Assembly (NCBI RefSeq): GCF_000814025.1
Contig: NZ_JWLL01000020.1
Location: forward strand, 1 to 61,626
Reading direction: 5' to 3'
Length of the DNA: 61,626 nucleotides
Source: Tateyamaria sp. ANG-S1
Lineage (GTDB): Bacteria; Pseudomonadota; Alphaproteobacteria; Rhodobacterales; Rhodobacteraceae
Below, piece after piece: positions 8,740 to 17,427 of the stretch. Both the position numbers and the translations under genes were made by a program. The number at the start of each line of letters is the position of its first letter. Within the stretch, counting starts at the first letter, position 1. The notes under the pieces are model-generated. The model made no database searches. It was not told the origin of the DNA and saw only the letters and a program-made list of their open reading frames with translations.

Positions 8740-9452
8740 GCCTCCGCTCCGGTCATGGACAGGAAGCGGTCTTTCAAACTCATGTCGCCTGCAACGTCAC
8801 GCGCTTTGCCGTGTGCCAATACCTTTGCGCGGTGCAGGACGATCAGGTCATCGTCGGGTCGCACCTCGTCCGTCAAATGTGTGGCCCACAGGACTGTCTT
8901 GCCCTGATCTGCCAGTGTATGCGCATAGTCCGTGATCGACGCACGCGCAGCAGCGTCTAAACCCACGGTCGGCTCATCCAAGAGCAGCACACTGGGATCA
9001 TGCAGCAAGGCGCGCGCAATCTCGCTCCGCCGCCTGTGCCCGCCGTTCAGGGCGCGGGCCTTCTCCCCTGCCCGCTCGCGCATATCGAGTTGATCCAGTG
9101 CGGCGTCAATGTGGGCGCGTGCGGCGCGGCCCGACAGACCATGCAGCGCTGCGAAGTAGTTCAGGTTCTGTTGGACCGTCAGATCGAGGTCGAGGGTCGT
9201 TTGTTGAAACACGATGCCCAACTCGGCCAACGCTGCACGCGGGTTCGTGCGCAGATCGTGGCCTGCAATGATAATCCGCCCCTCTGGCGCCACGAACAAC
9301 CGGGTCAGCAGGTTGAAGAGCGTCGACTTCCCCGCGCCGTTCGGCCCGAGCAGCGCGCAGAACGCACCAGAAGAGACGCTGAAGGAGACATCCTCCAACG
9401 CCTTTTTCGCTCCGTATGAATAGGTGAGGCCCGTGGCCTCAAGCCCTGTCAT
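8736..9452 (-). CDS. ABC transporter ATPase, PQQ alcohol system (PedB-like)
   Basis: 238 aa. Walker A is GPNGAGKST, the Q-loop is in VFQQTTLDLDLT, and Walker B is VLLLDEPTVGLD with a D-loop after it. The signature region reads ALNGGHRRRSEIARAL, so LSGGQ is replaced by LNGGH, which is usual in this subfamily. It is translationally coupled to its neighbours: 4-bp overlaps at both ends. It should energise the ABC-2 permease encoded next. Confidence 0.9.
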   Translation of the reverse strand: MTGLEATGLTYSYGAKKALEDVSFSVSSGAFCALLGPNGAGKSTLFNLLTRLFVAPEGRIIIAGHDLRTNPRAALAELGIVFQQTTLDLDLTVQQNLNYFAALHGLSGRAARAHIDAALDQLDMRERAGEKARALNGGHRRRSEIARALLHDPSVLLLDEPTVGLDAAARASITDYAHTLADQGKTVLWATHLTDEVRPDDDLIVLHRAKVLAHGKARDVAGDMSLKDRFLSMTGAEA

Positions 9453-9901
9453 TTAATGGTGATGTCCAACCGTTGCGTTTCGCCCGATGTCCCCGGGATC
9501 TTGATGTAGTATGCGCCGGGTTTGATCGCGACGAAACCGATCTCCATTTCGCCCGCTTCGTCAAACTCGATGCTGTCGAGGCCGAGGGGGCGGATCTCAA
9601 GACCCTCCACCACAATCTCGTCAATCCAGATCGCGCGGAAGAACTCGGGGCCAACCAGCGCCAGTTCCTGACTGCCGTCACCTTGGATTTCAAACTCGTA
9701 GTAGGTGCCGGATTTCAGCTCCCACGCGCCTTCGGGTGCGATGGGTTCACCCGCCGACAGGATGATCGGCGGCAGGTCTTCCTTGTTGCTGCCGCCCAGC
9801 AGGCCCGCAGCGCCAAAGCCTGCGTCGTCATCATCATTGTCCGCCAGGGCAAATGTCGGTGCGGCAAGCGCCATTGCGGCGATCAAAGCCAGGGTCTTCA
9901 T
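9449..9901 (-). CDS. Exported protein of the Ped-like operon, unknown function
   Basis: 150 aa. A signal peptide (about 1-20) is followed by an acidic run (DNDDDD) and a glycine-rich linker. The remaining 110 residues look like a small all-beta domain resembling cupredoxin-like folds (AIKPGAYYIKIPG near the end), but no His/Cys/Met copper ligands are evident. It is the third of five genes, 28 bp after the beta-propeller gene and overlapping the ATPase gene. The acidic cluster could bind metal. This is a guess from composition only. Confidence 0.75.
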   Translation of the reverse strand: MKTLALIAAMALAAPTFALADNDDDDAGFGAAGLLGGSNKEDLPPIILSAGEPIAPEGAWELKSGTYYEFEIQGDGSQELALVGPEFFRAIWIDEIVVEGLEIRPLGLDSIEFDEAGEMEIGFVAIKPGAYYIKIPGTSGETQRLDITIK

Positions 9902-9929
9902 TGGGTTTCCTCCCGAAATGTAGTGAGTA

Positions 9930-10892
9930 TTAGGAACCGGTGGGCCGGAACGCGGCCCCCCAGGGAAAGCGGCCTACCTTGATGGACTTGATGGCCTCGC
10001 GTTTTTCCACGTCGATAACCGTGACATCGCCCGACACACCGTTGGTGGTGAACAGCATCGACCGATCCTCGTTGAAGTCCATGTGCCAGACGCGGCGGCC
10101 GACGAGGATGTAATCCTCAACCTCATACGTTTCGGCGTTGACGACCGCGACGTGGTTCGATGGCCCAAGCGCGACAAAAGCGTGGGTGTCACCGGCTGTG
10201 AACTCGAACCCCACGGGCTGCACGCGGTCGGGGTGGACACCCTGCACCTCAAAGCTCATCTTGGCCTTTTCGGTTTGCGTGGCGGTGTCGAACACGGTCA
10301 GCGTCCCGCCAATCTCGGAACTCACCCACATCTCGGCACCGTCCTTGATGAATTCGGCGTGGCGCGGGCGGCTGTCGACAAGCGTGTTGGCAAACAGCTC
10401 CTGCGTTTCGGTGTCGATCCAGTGGGCCATGTTCGTCGTCTCAGACGTGGTGATGGCGATCTTACCATCGGGGGAAACGGCCATGCCCTCCGGCTCCACG
10501 CCCACGTCGATCTGGGCCACGACCTTGCGGGTTTCCACGTCCACAACAGTTGTGATCGCATCATCCTCGTTCGCTATATAGAGGTGCCGGTCATCCGGGT
10601 GCAGCACGAATTGCTCCGGGTCATCGCCGGAGGGCAGTTCATGCAGGATCTCGCCCGAGTTCGGGTCCATCACCTGCACCGCATTGCTGTCGGAAGCGCA
10701 GATATACAGGCGGCTGTAGTCGCTGTTGAACAGGATGCCACGCGGGCGCTCGCCCACATCATAGGTCTTGATGACCTCAAGCGTCTCGGTCGAGATGACA
10801 GAAATCGTGTCGTCTTTCTCATTCGTCACCCAGATCTCGCCCGCCATCGCGGTGGACGCCAACAGGGAAAACATCGCAGTCAAACGGATCAT
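9930..10892 (-). CDS. YVTN-type beta-propeller protein, PQQ catabolism associated
   Basis: 320 aa, signal peptide about 1-17. Repeated 40-residue blades contain YVTN-like motifs: VTNEKDDTISVISTE, CASDSNAVQVMDP, IANEDDAITTVVD, TTNGVSGDVTVID. This matches the beta-propeller family restricted to PQQ-dependent alcohol gene clusters. It lies in the periplasm beside the binding protein (4-bp ATGA overlap) and may be its partner. It does not carry the PQQ-binding Cys-Cys or Trp docking pattern, so it is unlikely to be a quinoprotein itself. Confidence 0.85.
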   Translation of the reverse strand: MIRLTAMFSLLASTAMAGEIWVTNEKDDTISVISTETLEVIKTYDVGERPRGILFNSDYSRLYICASDSNAVQVMDPNSGEILHELPSGDDPEQFVLHPDDRHLYIANEDDAITTVVDVETRKVVAQIDVGVEPEGMAVSPDGKIAITTSETTNMAHWIDTETQELFANTLVDSRPRHAEFIKDGAEMWVSSEIGGTLTVFDTATQTEKAKMSFEVQGVHPDRVQPVGFEFTAGDTHAFVALGPSNHVAVVNAETYEVEDYILVGRRVWHMDFNEDRSMLFTTNGVSGDVTVIDVEKREAIKSIKVGRFPWGAAFRPTGS

Positions 10893-12052
10893 TGGAAGGC
10901 CTCGCAGTTGCTTTCGGGGCGGTCGAGCCCCAGGCTGTCAAGTTCGTTGGTCTGGTGAAGGAACCCCTCGAGCGGGGCTTGGGCCACCAGCGCACGGGGG
11001 TGCGCGATGGCAATGGGTTGGCGCAGCTGACCATTCCAGTCGCGGTAAGTCAGGGGCCGGCCCTTGAAGCCCGCCAGTTCGAACTGGTCGGACATGATGT
11101 ATGCGCGCAGTGTTTCGGGGTCGGTCGCATTGGTGCGCGTCACCGCCTCGCCCAGCGTGCGCACGGCGGCCCAGGCTGCGTAGTCTTGCGCCGTCATCTC
11201 GCGCTCGTGTTCTTCCTCGAACCGGGAATGAAGTTGCGCCGCGCCCCATTGCTCGATGACGGGTGACCAGCCAACCGACGACAACCCTTCGGACCCGACA
11301 ACGGGCCGGGCTTCCCAAGTGTTGTAAAGGACGTAGCGCCCGAAATCGTGCACCTCATCCGCGATGATCAGCGCGTCGTAGTCACCGAAGTCCTGGGTGA
11401 ACAGCGGCACTTCCTGGCTGGCATTGCGACGCATGTCGGCGTCGAAGGCCCATTCCTTCTCTGCCTCCAGCGAAAGACCGAACTTGGTCAGCGACCGGCG
11501 CATCGCCTCGGCATAGCTGGTGTCGGCTGCGTGCGTGCCTGTGATCATGACCAGATCATCCCAGCGCTTCTTCACAAGCATCTGAGCCAGCGCATCCGTA
11601 CGCATCGCATCTGAGGCGAGCGTGTGCAGCAAGTTGCCTCGGCACTCTGCATCGCGCAGGGCCAGATCACCGGCGGACGTATTGAACAATACTGCACCTT
11701 CCGCCTCGGCCAGATCGGCAATTGCAGTGATGTCTTCCGGGCCCGCGTCGATCACAAGATAGGGCGACGCGGTTAGCAAATCGCGCGCGGTGGCCAGTGG
11801 GTCTTCGCCTTCGTACACCTCTGCCACGGTTAATTCGTATGTCTGGCCGAGAAACTTGCCCGTTGTCAGATTGTCCGCCAGCCCCGTCTGCGCCCCCGCA
11901 AGACCATTGCTTTCAGGGATCGGATCAAGGTTGGACAGAGTTGGGGGTGCAGGCTGCTCGACCCGCAAGTACCCGATATTCAGTGTAATTTCCGCACAGA
12001 CAGGTACGGCCAGCGCACCCCCAAAGAGCGCACCCAAGACAAGGTGTTTCAC
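10889..12052 (-). CDS. ABC transporter substrate-binding protein, PQQ alcohol system (PedA-like)
   Basis: 387 aa. The start is GTG at 12052, preceded by GGGAGGAAAATAC and opening a signal peptide (about 1-20); longer readings have no ribosome binding site. It has the periplasmic-binding-protein type I fold of branched-chain amino-acid receptors (Peripla_BP_6): LDPIPESNGLAGAQTGLAD, MITGTHAADTSYAEAMRRS, QDYAAWAAVRTLGEA. It belongs to the family tied to PQQ alcohol systems. First gene of the five-gene operon; its upstream region shared with pedF contains an operator-like site. Confidence 0.85.
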   Translation of the reverse strand: MKHLVLGALFGGALAVPVCAEITLNIGYLRVEQPAPPTLSNLDPIPESNGLAGAQTGLADNLTTGKFLGQTYELTVAEVYEGEDPLATARDLLTASPYLVIDAGPEDITAIADLAEAEGAVLFNTSAGDLALRDAECRGNLLHTLASDAMRTDALAQMLVKKRWDDLVMITGTHAADTSYAEAMRRSLTKFGLSLEAEKEWAFDADMRRNASQEVPLFTQDFGDYDALIIADEVHDFGRYVLYNTWEARPVVGSEGLSSVGWSPVIEQWGAAQLHSRFEEEHEREMTAQDYAAWAAVRTLGEAVTRTNATDPETLRAYIMSDQFELAGFKGRPLTYRDWNGQLRQPIAIAHPRALVAQAPLEGFLHQTNELDSLGLDRPESNCEAFQ

Positions 12053-12134
12053 GTATTTTCCTCCCGTTCCCTCAAGGCTAACTTGAGCGGGAATTGGGTG
12101 TGTATAGGACCATGGTCTTACTCCCTTTGGCCCA

Positions 12135-12146
12135 CAACCAAAGTCG
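12135..12146 (-). promoter_or_regulatory. Candidate operator between pedA-like gene and pedF
   Basis: On the minus strand this reads CGACTTTGGTTG, one mismatch from the palindrome. A GGTCTTA half-site lies at 12113-12119. It sits about 80 bp from both divergent start codons (12052 and 12198/12216). Confidence 0.5.
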
Positions 12147-12215
12147 AATATCCCGCCCCCGCCCCGTGCCTTAGGACAGAAGGCAAGAGGAGCACTCATG
12201 TCAGGGAGGCATGTG

Positions 12216-12914
12216 ATGAAAAGCACATCCAAGAATAGATTTCTGCTGGCCGGCGCGTTGACGGCTATTGCAACACTTGCCGTCGCCCATGGCGATGTCG
12301 CACCGCAAGCCGTGGACACCTCGGACCTGCCCGCGATCGAAGGGGATTGGCTGACCGAGAACCCCTACCGCGCCGACAAGGTGGGCGAGGAAACCTGGCT
12401 GCGCGCCATCGAAATCGGCGCCTCGGGCTACAATCAGAACTGCGCGCGCTGCCACGGGCTGGAAGTCGTCTCGGGCGGTCTGGCACCCGACCTTCGGTTC
12501 CTTGAGGCCGAAGAATACGGCGACGAATGGTACATGGAACGCTTTGTCGAGGGCTACACCCAGAACGGCATCACCAAAATGCCCGCTTTTGGTGAGCTTC
12601 TGGGGCAAGAAGCCGCCTGGGCCATCCGCACGTATATCGAGGCGCGACCAGATGACGTTGCGATGGAAGAGGTTGCGGACGAGCTGAAAACGCTGCGTGA
12701 CGAATTGGCGGGATACATCAGCGATGCCAGCGGTGCCGATGCCGACGCTCTCAAGGCGCGGCTTGGTGAAATCGCGGGCGAAATCCCGACGCTGTCCGGT
12801 GCCCCGGTGGCCGACAGCGTGGCCTTCCGCGCGGCCAACCTGATCGACGGGACGCCCGGCGCATACAAGTCGGCCTCCGAAGCCTTGACGATTGGTCTGT
12901 CTGCCGCAAACTGA
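12216..12914 (+). CDS. pedF: Cytochrome c-550 PedF-like, electron acceptor for the PQQ dehydrogenase
   Basis: 232 aa from this ATG, which follows GGGAGG; an alternative ATG at 12198 (AGGAG upstream) adds six residues. Signal peptide about 1-25. One haem c site, NCARCHG, is near residue 80, with NGITKMPAF supplying a likely Met ligand. A helical C-terminal extension of about 80 residues follows the haem domain. The family is found next to quinoprotein alcohol dehydrogenases and is the expected periplasmic acceptor of their electrons. It reads into the XoxJ-like gene 4 bp downstream. Confidence 0.85.
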   Translation: MKSTSKNRFLLAGALTAIATLAVAHGDVAPQAVDTSDLPAIEGDWLTENPYRADKVGEETWLRAIEIGASGYNQNCARCHGLEVVSGGLAPDLRFLEAEEYGDEWYMERFVEGYTQNGITKMPAFGELLGQEAAWAIRTYIEARPDDVAMEEVADELKTLRDELAGYISDASGADADALKARLGEIAGEIPTLSGAPVADSVAFRAANLIDGTPGAYKSASEALTIGLSAAN

Positions 12915-12918
12915 CGGC

Positions 12919-13818
12919 ATGACATTTCGACAAACAATCTTCTCCCTGGTGGTTGTGGGTCTGTCCTTGGGGCAGGCCCACGCTGCTGATCCATGCGCGG
13001 ATCACGTGCCGCAACCTAAGCCCCAGAACGTGGGGCGGGACATCGTGGGCAAGGAGCTGGACCAGATCCAGGACCAGGGGCACATGCTGTTCGCTGTCTA
13101 CGAGGATTACCCGCCCTATTCCTGGAAAGAGAATGGCGAGCCGATGGGCGTAGACATCGAGATTGCCCGTATCATTGCCGAAGATCTGGGGGTCGATGCG
13201 CGGTTCAACTTCGTGGCTGCGGGCGAGAACCTGGATGCGGACCTGCGCAACAATATCTGGCGCGGTGCCCTGATCGGCGGACGCATCGCGAACGTAATGA
13301 TGCGCATCCCTTATGACAGCGCCTTTAAGTGTCGGGTCGAGCAGGTGGTGTTCACCGGCCAATACGCGGGCGAGAGCATCGCGATTGCCTATGACAAGGC
13401 GACCTACCCCGAAGAAAAGCCGGTTCCGGCCTATTTCCGCTTCGACACTGTAGGGGTCGAGAACGATTCGATCTCTGACTTCTACCTGTCAGGTTTTGTA
13501 GGCGGTCAGCTTCAGCCAAACATCCGCCGCTTCACCACAACGGCAGAGGCGATGGAGGCGCTGAACGCAGGCGAGGTGAAGGCGGTCATGGGTCCCTTGG
13601 GAGAATTGGAGCACGGACTGAGCGACACAAGCGGTGTGCACCAGCCCCCGCTCGCAGGCTTTGCCGTCAGCCAGTGGACCCTCGGCGTGGCCGTGAATTT
13701 CCGCTACCGACCGCTGTCCTATTCCGTCGATGACGCGATCAATTACGCGCTGCAAGACGGGCGGATTCCGGCGATTTATGAGAAATACGGCCTGACCCAC
13801 CAAACCCCTGAAAGATAA
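12919..13818 (+). CDS. Quinoprotein dehydrogenase-associated substrate-binding-like protein (XoxJ/MoxJ family)
   Basis: 299 aa. Start at 12919, 4 bp after the pedF stop; it opens a signal peptide (about 1-23, cut after AHA). The SBP_bac_3 fold is visible: VYEDYPPYSWKENGEPMGVDIEIARIIAEDLG, shown here only as landmarks at about 65-95, then YDSAFKCRVEQVVF and a C-terminal helix. Two Cys near the mature N-terminus and in the body may form a disulfide. MxaJ and XoxJ are thought to help mature or activate methanol dehydrogenases. A chaperone-like role for the nearby PQQ enzyme is more likely than transport. Confidence 0.85.
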   Translation: MTFRQTIFSLVVVGLSLGQAHAADPCADHVPQPKPQNVGRDIVGKELDQIQDQGHMLFAVYEDYPPYSWKENGEPMGVDIEIARIIAEDLGVDARFNFVAAGENLDADLRNNIWRGALIGGRIANVMMRIPYDSAFKCRVEQVVFTGQYAGESIAIAYDKATYPEEKPVPAYFRFDTVGVENDSISDFYLSGFVGGQLQPNIRRFTTTAEAMEALNAGEVKAVMGPLGELEHGLSDTSGVHQPPLAGFAVSQWTLGVAVNFRYRPLSYSVDDAINYALQDGRIPAIYEKYGLTHQTPER

Positions 13819-13821
13819 GCA

Positions 13822-13833
13822 CGACTTTGGTCG
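13822..13833 (+). promoter_or_regulatory. Candidate operator upstream of the cox-like operon
   Basis: Exact CGACTTTGGTCG within ACGACTTTGGTCGT (5-bp arms), with an extra half-site CTTGGTCG at 13840-13847. It lies 72 bp before coxG and right after the XoxJ-like stop, making it a likely promoter element of the molybdenum hydroxylase operon. Confidence 0.55.
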
Positions 13834-13905
13834 TACACACTTGGTCGAATGGTGCATGGGCCCCCTGCGCCATAGGCTTTCAAACAAGCAAAAGGGGGGC
13901 ATTCC

Positions 13906-14424
13906 ATGAATCTCAGCGACTCACGTGTCATCGACGCCGACCGGGCCACGGTCTGGGCCGCGATCCTCGATCCAGAGGTGCTGAAGGCCTGCGTGCCCGG
14001 CTGCCAGGAGATGGAGGGCACGGCGGAGGAAGGCTTTACCGCGACAGTCGTGCAAAAGGTCGGCCCGGTGAAGGCGACATTCAAAGGGGCAGTCACCCTG
14101 TCGGATATGCAGGCCCCCGAGAGCGTGAACATCGCGGGCGAGGGCAAGGGTGGCGCCGCGGGCTTTGCCAAGGGCGGCGCCAAGGTGCGGCTTGAGGCGC
14201 AAGGTGACCAGACCGTGCTGCACTACGATGTCGAAGCAAAGGTCGGCGGCAAGCTCGCCCAGCTCGGCAGCCGTATTATCGATGGCTTTGCCAAGAAGAT
14301 GGCGGACCAGTTTTTCAACAATTTCCAGGACCACGTGGGCGCCCCTGCGCCTGCCGAAGAACCAGAGCCGGAGACGTCAGAAGACGCACCCAAGAAGGGC
14401 TGGCTTAAGCGCCTCGTCAGCTAG
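13906..14424 (+). CDS. CoxG-like SRPBCC protein
   Basis: 172 aa. The SRPBCC/CoxG fold is seen in VIDADRATVWAAILDPEVLKACVPGC and LGSRIIDGFAKKMADQFF (landmarks at about 8-33 and 120-138). A low-complexity acidic linker follows and then a basic C-terminus, PKKGWLKRL. CoxG anchors carbon monoxide dehydrogenase to the membrane in Oligotropha; here it heads the operon for the three hydroxylase subunits and may do the same. Only 39 bp separate it from the Fe-S subunit gene. Confidence 0.85.
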   Translation: MNLSDSRVIDADRATVWAAILDPEVLKACVPGCQEMEGTAEEGFTATVVQKVGPVKATFKGAVTLSDMQAPESVNIAGEGKGGAAGFAKGGAKVRLEAQGDQTVLHYDVEAKVGGKLAQLGSRIIDGFAKKMADQFFNNFQDHVGAPAPAEEPEPETSEDAPKKGWLKRLVS

Positions 14425-14463
14425 GCGCGGACCAACATATCAGACATTCCAAGGGAGGAACGA

Positions 14464-14949
14464 ATGACCAAGGTAACCATGACGGTGAACGGCAAGACCG
14501 TTTCCGGAGACGTGGAAGGACGCACATTGCTGGCGTCCTTTCTGCGCGACGATCAGGGCCTGACGGGCACGCATATCGGCTGTGACACATCGCAATGTGG
14601 CGCCTGCGTCGTGCATGTGGACGGCGTGGCCGTAAAGTCCTGCACAATGTTGGCGGCGGAAGCCGACGGTGCGACCGTTGACACCATCGAAGGGCAAGCG
14701 AATGCTGATGGCTCGCTGAATGTGATCCAGCAGGCGTTTCAGGATCACCACGGCTTGCAATGCGGTTTCTGCACACCCGGCATGGTGATGTCGGCGGCGG
14801 CCCTTCTCAAGGAGAACCCCAAGCCGTCAGAGCAAGAGATCCGCGAGTACCTCGAAGGCAATATCTGCCGTTGCACCGGCTACCACAACATCGTCAAGGC
14901 AATCATGGCGGCGTCCGGTCAGGACGTCACAGCCATCGCCGCTGAATAA
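14464..14949 (+). CDS. Molybdenum hydroxylase [2Fe-2S] subunit (CoxS-like)
   Basis: 161 aa. Plant-type [2Fe-2S] motif CDTSQCGAC plus distal Cys (SCTML), then the helical second cluster domain with CGFCTPGM and CRCTGY. This is the canonical small subunit of the xanthine oxidase family. GGAGG precedes the start. It passes electrons from the Mo centre to FAD. It is likely part of an aldehyde-oxidising enzyme given the alcohol dehydrogenase context. Confidence 0.93.
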   Translation: MTKVTMTVNGKTVSGDVEGRTLLASFLRDDQGLTGTHIGCDTSQCGACVVHVDGVAVKSCTMLAAEADGATVDTIEGQANADGSLNVIQQAFQDHHGLQCGFCTPGMVMSAAALLKENPKPSEQEIREYLEGNICRCTGYHNIVKAIMAASGQDVTAIAAE

Positions 14950-14963
14950 GGGGAGGATAGACA

Positions 14964-17327
14964 ATGCCCAAGGACACAGGGATTGGCGCCGCCACAGTGC
15001 GCCGCGAAGACGTCCGCTTCCTGACCGGAACCGGCGAATACACAGACGACATCACGCTGGCGAAACAGACCTACGCGGTCTTTGCTCGCTCGACCGTCGC
15101 CCACGGCACGATCAAATCCATCGACACCTCTGCCGCCGAAGTGATGCCCGGCGTGCTGGCCGTGTTCACCGGTGAAGACTTCGCCGAAGTGGGCGGCAAC
15201 CCCGCTGGCTGGCTGATCAACTCGCGTGATGGTGAGCCGATGAAGGAACCCAAGCGGCCCGTCCTGGCACACGGCAAGGTGCGCCACGTGGGTGACGCCT
15301 ATGCTGCTGTCATCGCCGAAACAGTGCAGCAAGCTCGTGATGCAGTTGAGGCCATCGAGGCAGATATCGAAGAATTCGACGCCATCGTCGACATGAACGC
15401 AGCCCTGTCTGGGTCCAACTATGTCCATGACGAAATCGGCACCAACCAGTGCTTTGACTGGGGTTGGATCGAAGATAATCGCGAGGCAACGGACAACGCT
15501 ATCAAGAACGCGCATCATGTCACCACGCTGGAGCTGGTGAACAACCGCCTCGTCCCCAACGCGATGGAGCCGCGCGCGTCCATCGGTAGCTATAAGGCGA
15601 GTACGGGTGAATACACCCTGCACACAACCTCGCAGAACCCACACCTGACGCGGCTGCTGATCTCGGCCTTTGTCCTCGGCATCCCCGAGAACATGCTGAC
15701 CGTCATCGCGCCCGACGTGGGCGGCGGGTTCGGCTCCAAGATCTATCACTACGGTGAAGAAGCGCTGGTGCTGGCGGCGGCCAAACGGCTCAATCGCCCG
15801 GTGAAATGGACGGCAGATAGGACGGAGTCGTTCCTGACCGATGCTCATGGCCGCGACCACGTGACCAAGATCGAACTGGCGCTGGACAAGGACGGAAAAT
15901 TCCTCGCCTTCCGCACCGACACCAAGGCGAATGTCGGTGCGTATCTGTCGAACTTTTCGACCGCGACGCCGACCTTCCTGCACGGCACGCTGATGGCCGG
16001 GAACTACACGGTGCCGCTGGTTTATGTGAACGTGAAGGCGGTGTTCACCAACACCGCCCCTGTTGATGCCTATCGCGGTGCCGGACGGCCCGAGGCGACC
16101 TATTCCATCGAACGGGTCATCGACAAGGCCGCGCGCGAGTTGGGGATGGACCCGATCGAGCTGCGGCGCAAGAACTTCGTGAAGCCTGACCAGTATCCCT
16201 TCGCTTCTGCGGCAGGGCTGGAATATGACGCGGGCAACTACGACGCGCTCATGGACAAGATGGAAGAGGTCGCGGATGTGGCCGGCTTTGCCGCACGCCG
16301 GGCCGAAAGCGAGAAGAACGGCAAGCTACGCGGCTTTGGCGTGAACGCATACATCGAGGCTTGCGGCATCGCGCCGTCGAACCTCGTCGGTGTGCTTGGT
16401 TCTCGCGTGGGTCTCTACGATGCGGCCACGGTGCGTGTAAACGCCACTGGCAACCTGAGCGTCATGGTCGGCGCGCACAGCCACGGGCAAGGACATGAAA
16501 CGGCCTTCCCGCAAGTGGTGGCCGAGATGCTGGGCATCGACCCCGCCGTCATCGACATCGTGCACGGCGACACATCCAAGATCCCCTTCGGCATGGGCAC
16601 CTATGGCTCGCGTTCGCTGGCGGTCTGCGGCTCTGCCGTAGTCCGGGCCACCGAAAAGATCATCAACAAGGCCAAGAAGATCGCAGGTCATATGTTGGAA
16701 GCGTCCGAGCACGACATCACGCTCGCGGACGGCGTGTTCTCGGTCTCGGGCACCGACAAGTCGGTGACCTTTGGCGAGGTCGCGCTCAAGGCGTACATCC
16801 CCCACGAGTACCCGCTCGAAGACATCGAGCCGGGGCTGGAGGAGACGGCGTTCTACGATCCCGCGAACTTCACCTATCCCTCTGGCGCCTATGCCTGCGA
16901 GGTTGAGGTCGACCCGGAGACCGGCAAGGTAACCGTGGAGCGGATGACGGCCGTGGACGACTTCGGCAATGTCATCAACCCGATGATCGTGACCGGTCAG
17001 GTGCAGGGTGGTCTGGCTCAGGGCATCGGGCAGGCGCTGCTGGAAAACACGTCCTACGACGAGAACGGCCAACTGCTGAGCGCGTCCTACATGGATTACA
17101 CCATGCCGCGCGCCGATGACTTGCCGATGTTTGCGGTGGATCACAGCCAGGGCACGCCCTGTACCCACAACCCGCTTGGGGTGAAGGGCTGCGGTGAGGC
17201 TGGTGCCATTGGTTCGCCGCCCACGGTGGTGAATGCGGTGATCGACGCGTTGCAGTCGGGTGGGAAGGATGTGACCCATATCGACATGCCCGTTTCGCCC
17301 GCCCGCGTTTGGGAAGCGATGCAATGA
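14964..17327 (+). CDS. Molybdenum hydroxylase large subunit, form II CoxL type
   Basis: 787 aa, the Mo-pterin-cytosine-dinucleotide subunit. The active-site loop reads AYRGAGR, diagnostic of form II; true CO dehydrogenase (form I) has AYxCSFR. The catalytic Glu is in GCGEAGAIGSPP near the C-terminus, and GGGFGSK and GSHGQGHET-like cofactor loops are present (here GAHSHGQGHET). Form II enzymes mostly oxidise aldehydes or other organic substrates. In this cluster it could take the aldehyde made by the PQQ dehydrogenase. The FAD subunit follows after a gap with two hairpins. Confidence 0.93.
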   Translation: MPKDTGIGAATVRREDVRFLTGTGEYTDDITLAKQTYAVFARSTVAHGTIKSIDTSAAEVMPGVLAVFTGEDFAEVGGNPAGWLINSRDGEPMKEPKRPVLAHGKVRHVGDAYAAVIAETVQQARDAVEAIEADIEEFDAIVDMNAALSGSNYVHDEIGTNQCFDWGWIEDNREATDNAIKNAHHVTTLELVNNRLVPNAMEPRASIGSYKASTGEYTLHTTSQNPHLTRLLISAFVLGIPENMLTVIAPDVGGGFGSKIYHYGEEALVLAAAKRLNRPVKWTADRTESFLTDAHGRDHVTKIELALDKDGKFLAFRTDTKANVGAYLSNFSTATPTFLHGTLMAGNYTVPLVYVNVKAVFTNTAPVDAYRGAGRPEATYSIERVIDKAARELGMDPIELRRKNFVKPDQYPFASAAGLEYDAGNYDALMDKMEEVADVAGFAARRAESEKNGKLRGFGVNAYIEACGIAPSNLVGVLGSRVGLYDAATVRVNATGNLSVMVGAHSHGQGHETAFPQVVAEMLGIDPAVIDIVHGDTSKIPFGMGTYGSRSLAVCGSAVVRATEKIINKAKKIAGHMLEASEHDITLADGVFSVSGTDKSVTFGEVALKAYIPHEYPLEDIEPGLEETAFYDPANFTYPSGAYACEVEVDPETGKVTVERMTAVDDFGNVINPMIVTGQVQGGLAQGIGQALLENTSYDENGQLLSASYMDYTMPRADDLPMFAVDHSQGTPCTHNPLGVKGCGEAGAIGSPPTVVNAVIDALQSGGKDVTHIDMPVSPARVWEAMQ

Positions 17328-17342
17328 TCTGAGAGGGCAGGA

Positions 17343-17376
17343 CCGGGGGCCAGCCCCCGGACCCCCGGGATTTTTT
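17343..17376 (+). repeat. Terminator-like intergenic repeat, copy 1
   Basis: A GC hairpin (CCGGGGG, CCAG loop, CCCCCGG) followed by ACCCCCGGGA and six T. A near-identical unit lies at 42046-42080. It sits inside the hydroxylase operon, between the large and FAD subunit genes. Confidence 0.7.
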
Positions 17377-17411
17377 GAAACAGGGAAGGGGGGAACCCAC
17401 GCCCTGTTTCA
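17376..17411 (+). promoter_or_regulatory. Second hairpin before the FAD subunit gene
   Basis: A perfect 10-bp inverted repeat, TGAAACAGGG...CCCTGTTTCA with a 16-nt loop, directly follows the repeat unit and ends 16 bp before the coxM-like start. It could act as an mRNA stabiliser or attenuator that sets the subunit ratio. Confidence 0.5.
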
Positions 17412-17427
17412 GATGAAAGGACAAAAA

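Noticed and set aside
14964..17327. Calling the CoxSLM-like operon a CO dehydrogenase
   Set aside because: The active-site loop is AYRGAGR (form II), not the AYxCSFR loop of CO-oxidising enzymes.
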